Shown here piece by piece: positions 6,153 to 8,636 of a DNA stretch of 8,636 nt (position 1 is the stretch's first letter; each line of letters begins with the position of its first letter). The translations under genes and the position numbers were made by a program. The DNA is taken from assembly GCA_021813065.1 (NCBI GenBank), contig JAKALZ010000063.1, forward strand, positions 1 through 8,636, in the 5' to 3' direction. This DNA is from a bacterium. Its GTDB lineage: Bacteria > Spirochaetota > Spirochaetia > Treponematales > Rectinemataceae. The notes under the pieces are model-generated. The model did no database searches and had not been told where the DNA came from. It saw only the letters and a program-made list of their open reading frames with translations.

Positions 6153-7154
6153 CTAGGCAAAATCGCGAGGAGCGTCGCAGCCGACTCGCGTCAGCGCGGC
6201 AAGGAGCGCCTCAGGTGTCGGTTCGATCCATGTGATTCCCGGGAGCGCTTTGAAAAAGGTCATCTGTCGCTTGGCGTACTGACTCGTGTGGAGCGCGATG
6301 GCGTCGGTTATTTCGACGAGTGGGCGGCCCTCGAGTTCGAAAAATTCTTTGTAGCCTATGGCCTGCATCCCTGGATCGCCGCGCGTGTAGCCTCGCTCGA
6401 TAAGGCCGCGGACCTCAGCTTCGAGACCTTGTGCGATCATCGCGTCGACGCGCGCGCGTATGCGCCCGCGCAGCAGCTCGCGCTCACGCGCGACACCCAG
6501 CACGATGAATCGCCTCCCCGCGCGCGCTTCTTTTTTCGGCGCGAAGGAGCTTGGCGCCGCGCCCGAAGCGCGAAGAATCTCCACAGCCCGCGTGAGCCGG
6601 TAGATATCCCTTTCGTGAATGCGCGCGGCGCTCTCTGGGTCGATCGAACGAAGCTCGTCGCGCAGCGCCGAAGCCCCGAACCGCTCGAAATCGGCCGCTA
6701 CCGCCGCGCGTATCTCCGGCGAACTCGGCGGCGCGCTCGGCAGTCCGCGGATAAAGTTCATGATATAGAAGCCTGTACCTCCGCTGACAATAGGCAGAAT
6801 TCCGCGAAGCGCCAGATCGGCGCAGATGATATCGGCACGGGCGACAAATTCGCCCGCGGTGTATTGTTCGTGAGGATCTTTAATATTGATAAGATGGTGA
6901 GGAAGCCTCGCTTGGAGCGAGAGCGGCGGTTTGGCCGTTCCGAGATCCATGCCTCGGTACGCCTGCATTGAGTCCGCTGAAATGATGTTCGCGCTGTAAA
7001 TATCGGCGCGCCACGCGTCGCGCAGACGGGGCAGCCAGATCGAAGATCCCTCGCCGAAGGCCGCGTCCAGCACTTCCGTTTTTCCGGAGGCGGTGGGGCC
7101 CGCGAGCAGTATCGCGTCAACCGGTAATAAGCTTGTATCCAATAGACTTGTCAA
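6153..7154 (-). CDS. miaA: tRNA dimethylallyltransferase MiaA
   Basis: MiaA transfers a dimethylallyl group to N6 of A37 in tRNAs reading UNN codons. The 333-residue protein shows the P-loop GPTASGKT (19-26), the catalytic-aspartate segment ADSMQAYRGMDLGTAKP (60-76), HHLIN (86-90), GGTGFY (125-130), the tRNA-contacting ERDIYRLTRAVEI (181-193), QAIGYKE (264-270) and SQYAKRQMTFFK (291-302). The spacing between P-loop and DSMQ is about 34 residues against roughly 20 in most MiaA, implying a small insertion (about 38-53). The start is taken as TTG 7154, which has AGGA (7160-7163) 5 nt ahead and lies inside the end of rpoZ (38-nt overlap), implying translational coupling. No ATG or GTG start exists in frame before the P-loop. 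The protein ends by overlapping the upstream edge of the membrane protein's longer frame. Confidence 0.93.
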   Translation of the reverse strand: MTSLLDTSLLPVDAILLAGPTASGKTEVLDAAFGEGSSIWLPRLRDAWRADIYSANIISADSMQAYRGMDLGTAKPPLSLQARLPHHLINIKDPHEQYTAGEFVARADIICADLALRGILPIVSGGTGFYIMNFIRGLPSAPPSSPEIRAAVAADFERFGASALRDELRSIDPESAARIHERDIYRLTRAVEILRASGAAPSSFAPKKEARAGRRFIVLGVARERELLRGRIRARVDAMIAQGLEAEVRGLIERGYTRGDPGMQAIGYKEFFELEGRPLVEITDAIALHTSQYAKRQMTFFKALPGITWIEPTPEALLAALTRVGCDAPRDFA

Positions 7155-7311
7155 GAATTTCCTGCGTTCCCATGGAAACGACTTTGCCGTTGTTCTTCTC
7201 CACTTCCGGAGTGCGCAATACCGCGAGTTGATACGCGCGCATCGCCACGGCAGAGGCTAACTCGTACGAGTTTCCAGAAAAATTTATGAGAGATTCAAGC
7301 GGCATAATCAT
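7117..7311 (-). CDS. rpoZ: RNA polymerase omega subunit
   Basis: Omega is a small chaperone-like subunit that clamps the beta' C-terminus and aids RNA polymerase assembly. This 64-residue protein reads MIMPLESLINFSGNSYELAS, then AVAMRAYQLAVLR, and has GKVVSMGTQEIL at 42-53. The N-x-YE(L/I) helix, the R-A-xQL segment and the later VV-x(3)-QE pattern fit short omega proteins of spirochetes. It is shorter than E. coli omega (91 residues), ending right after the core fold. ATG 7311 has a strong GAGGAG 7 nt ahead; an in-frame TTG at 7314 and ATG 7305 are weaker options. It follows zapA by 73 nt with no clear promoter or terminator between, and overlaps miaA by 38 nt. Confidence 0.8.
   Translation of the reverse strand: MIMPLESLINFSGNSYELASAVAMRAYQLAVLRTPEVEKNNGKVVSMGTQEILDKSIGYKLITG
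7160..7163 (-). promoter_or_regulatory. Ribosome binding site deciding the TTG start of miaA
   Basis: AGGA on the minus strand lies inside the rpoZ coding region, 5 nt before the in-frame TTG at 7154. The alternative TTG at 7142 has no purine-rich element ahead of it, so 7154 is preferred. Confidence 0.5.
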
Positions 7312-7384
7312 CAATGGTCTCCTCGGATAACGTTCTAGGAAATATCCTCAATGGAAATGTATACAGACGAAAGGTGGCGGGCAT

Positions 7385-7741
7385 TTAGAGCCCAAGCTCA
7401 CCGAGCCTCTTGTCGAGCTGCGCGAGGATCGCTTCTTCATCCGCATTCGAGTCCTTCGCGGGCCCCGACACAGACGTTCCCTGCTCGGCACTCTGGCTAA
7501 CCACTCGGCGGGTCTGATGCGCTCCACCGCTCTTCTTCACGTCGTCGAGAAGAAAGAGCCCCGCGAGAATGGCCACTCTCAAGGGATCGGCCACGTTCAT
7601 ACGGGCTGATATCCTCGCATAGCGCTGTTTGAGTTCATCCGCGAGTCCTTGGATGTACTCTGGGCTATCGTCTGACTTCAAAGAAAAGGATTGACCGAGA
7701 ATTTCAATATGCGTCGTCTGGCTAGAAGATATCGAGCTCAT
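7385..7741 (-). CDS. zapA: ZapA-family cell division protein
   Basis: ZapA is a cytosolic dimer/tetramer that bundles FtsZ filaments at the division ring. The 118-residue protein begins with the ZapA-type strand HIEILGQSFSLKSDDSPEYI (11-30), continues with ADELKQRYARI (about 34-44) and the hydrophobic helix DPLRVAILAGLFLLDDVKK (52-70), and ends in a short amphipathic helix EEAILAQLDKRLGELGL (102-118) after a polar, probably flexible linker (71-101). The I-x(2)-G-x(2)-(F/Y)-x-(L/I)-(R/K) beginning is the family hallmark. ATG 7741 has GGAGG (7747-7751) 5 nt ahead, inside the upstream coiled-coil gene, which it overlaps by 20 nt; this marks coupled expression. The open frame extends further upstream but only as the out-of-frame shadow of that gene. 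Confidence 0.8.
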   Translation of the reverse strand: MSSISSSQTTHIEILGQSFSLKSDDSPEYIQGLADELKQRYARISARMNVADPLRVAILAGLFLLDDVKKSGGAHQTRRVVSQSAEQGTSVSGPAKDSNADEEAILAQLDKRLGELGL

Positions 7742-8450
7742 CTTCCCCTCCGCGAAAGGGGGCATCCTGAGATTCAGAATCCGGCGGAATATCCTCCTCC
7801 GGCTCCTGGGCAGTTCCCCCTCCTCGATCCGAATCGAACTCTTCCTGAATATTCTGAACTGAAGATGCAGGTTCTGGTTCTTCGAGCGCGTTAGCCGTGG
7901 AACGAGGCTCGCGGCTTTGCACGCCGAGAGAACCAGCGTCAGGCGACGTGCCGTAGGACATTTCCAGCACCATATCTTCGAATGAATCAAGTTTCGAGAG
8001 CGCCTGCACAAGCCCTTGCTCGATCCGCTCTTGCTCTTGTTTCAGCTCTTCCGCCTTCGACTCGAGTTCGGCGACGCGGCGCTCGGCCGCGAGTGCTCTC
8101 TCTCTGTAGTGTGCGATTTCGTCGTCGGCAGCCTGAGCTTTGCGCTCCATCGCCGCGGCCCGCTCTTCGGACTCAGCCGCTTTGAGCGCTGCCTGCGCGG
8201 CGGTCTCTTCGGCTTCCTTTGCCCTCGCCACATAGCTCTCGAGACGAGCGGAATTCTCATTCACCGCGCGACTCTGCGCCGCGCACTGGCGTTCGAGTTC
8301 CGAAATCTGATTCCTGAGCAAATCCTCTGTCTTCTTTGCGTCAGCGAGCTGCCGTTCGAGGTCGGCGTTCTCCTGCCTCAGCTTCGTGATGAGGACAACA
8401 GCCTTCTCGACACGCGCTTCCAGCGCTCGGATCTGCTCAAGATTCAGCAT
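7722..8450 (-). CDS. ZapB-like coiled-coil protein with acidic tail
   Basis: A 242-residue protein with no catalytic motifs. Residues 1-160 form a long, Ala- and Glu-rich coiled coil with heptad-like spacing, starting MLNLEQIRALEARVEKAVVL and ITKLRQENADLERQLADA, which is the pattern of ZapB/TolA-type coils annotated as cell division protein ZapB in treponemes. E. coli ZapB is only about 81 residues, so this one is three times as long. Residues 165-242 are low complexity, acidic and probably disordered, ending in EDELDIF. Only two cysteine/aromatic islands break the coil. ATG 8450 has AGGGG 6 nt ahead, and lies 3 nt after the rplT stop; the 3' end overlaps zapA. Adjacency to zapA supports a role as its partner linking FtsZ bundles, by analogy with E. 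coli; that is inference. The gene name zapB is withheld because coiled coils match each other by composition. Confidence 0.65.
   Translation of the reverse strand: MLNLEQIRALEARVEKAVVLITKLRQENADLERQLADAKKTEDLLRNQISELERQCAAQSRAVNENSARLESYVARAKEAEETAAQAALKAAESEERAAAMERKAQAADDEIAHYRERALAAERRVAELESKAEELKQEQERIEQGLVQALSKLDSFEDMVLEMSYGTSPDAGSLGVQSREPRSTANALEEPEPASSVQNIQEEFDSDRGGGTAQEPEEDIPPDSESQDAPFRGGEDELDIF
7745..7751 (-). promoter_or_regulatory. Strong ribosome binding site of zapA inside the coiled-coil gene
   Basis: GGAGGGG on the minus strand precedes ATG 7741 and lies in the last codons of the upstream gene (the codons for RGGED). It fixes the start of zapA and suggests coupled translation at a fixed ratio to the coiled-coil protein. 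Confidence 0.65.
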
Positions 8451-8453
8451 ATG

Positions 8454-8636
8454 TTACCCCTGAAGGGCCGCTTTGGCCTTTTCAACGATCACGTCGAATG
8501 CCGCGGAGTCACGCACCGCGATATCCGCGAGCATCTTGCGGTCGATCCGCACATTTGCCTTAGCGAGACCCTCGATGAAGCGACTGTAACTGATATCCCT
8601 CATGCGGCAGGCCGCGTTGATGCGCGCGATCCAAAG
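8454..8636 (-). CDS. rplT: 50S ribosomal protein L20, C-terminal half (runs off right edge)
   Basis: L20 binds 23S rRNA and is needed early in large-subunit assembly. The window holds the last 60 codons: [20 protein letters not shown], then [21 protein letters not shown], ending [10 protein letters not shown]. These align almost residue for residue with the E. coli L20 C-terminal domain ([40 protein letters not shown]). The rest of the gene, and by usual order rpmI and infC, lie beyond the right edge. The stop TAA is 3 nt before the ATG of the ZapB-like gene, so L20 is co-transcribed with division genes. Confidence 0.97.
   Translation of the reverse strand, partial: LWIARINAACRMRDISYSRFIEGLAKANVRIDRKMLADIAVRDSAAFDVIVEKAKAALQG

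Noticed and set aside
7312..7384. Promoter or attenuator in the zapA-rpoZ gap
   Set aside because: A TTGAGG and some A+T-rich bases are present, but no -10 at a proper distance scores above 3/6, and only a 4-bp inverted repeat is visible.
7742..8011. N-terminal extension of ZapA by 90 residues
   Set aside because: It is the out-of-frame shadow of the coiled-coil gene; ATG 7741 has a strong GGAGG and gives the normal ZapA beginning.
1..8636. Mobile element, CRISPR, toxin-antitoxin, phage defence island or biosynthetic cluster
   Set aside because: Both strands were read for transposase or integrase motifs, spaced repeats, tRNA-like folds and small paired genes. Everything substantial is accounted for by conserved housekeeping genes.

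Overview
This window is conserved, vertically inherited-looking bacterial chromosome, about 55-60% G+C by eye. I see no mobile element, CRISPR array, phage gene or tRNA. The gene set and order (rplT, then a ZapB-like coiled coil, ZapA, a very short omega subunit and MiaA; elsewhere an HD hydrolase, TtcA and MraZ) remind me of the Treponema/Spirochaeta group of Spirochaetes. That assignment comes from memory of protein style and gene order, not from a search, and is moderate at best.

The right part (about 3581-8636, minus strand) reads as one long transcription unit. Listed in transcription order (right to left), it holds rplT (only the C-terminal half is inside), zapB-like, zapA, rpoZ, miaA, a COG2426-type small membrane protein and a Rep-type helicase. 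Genes are tightly packed: 3 nt between rplT and zapB-like, a 20-nt overlap of zapB-like with zapA, and a 38-nt overlap of rpoZ with miaA. The unit couples ribosome assembly, Z-ring assembly, RNA polymerase, tRNA modification and replication-fork or repair functions. It ends convergent to an RlmM-like rRNA methyltransferase gene (2594-3532), the only plus-strand gene.

The left part (1-2378, minus strand) holds an HD-domain dNTP triphosphohydrolase-like gene behind its own extended -10 promoter, followed 14 nt later by ttcA with a GTG start. A probable intrinsic terminator comes next. Then follows a textbook promoter driving mraZ, first gene of what is presumably the division and cell-wall (dcw) cluster, which continues off the left edge. 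Four 10-bp direct repeats between that promoter and the mraZ start codon look like MraZ autoregulatory boxes.

I found no undescribed system. The points most worth a second look are the phased MraZ boxes that run into the start codon, the cluster of TATAGC hexamers around the ttcA-mraZ junction, the acidic ELDIF-ending tail of the ZapB-like protein, and the intact SAMHD1-like active site of the HD protein.
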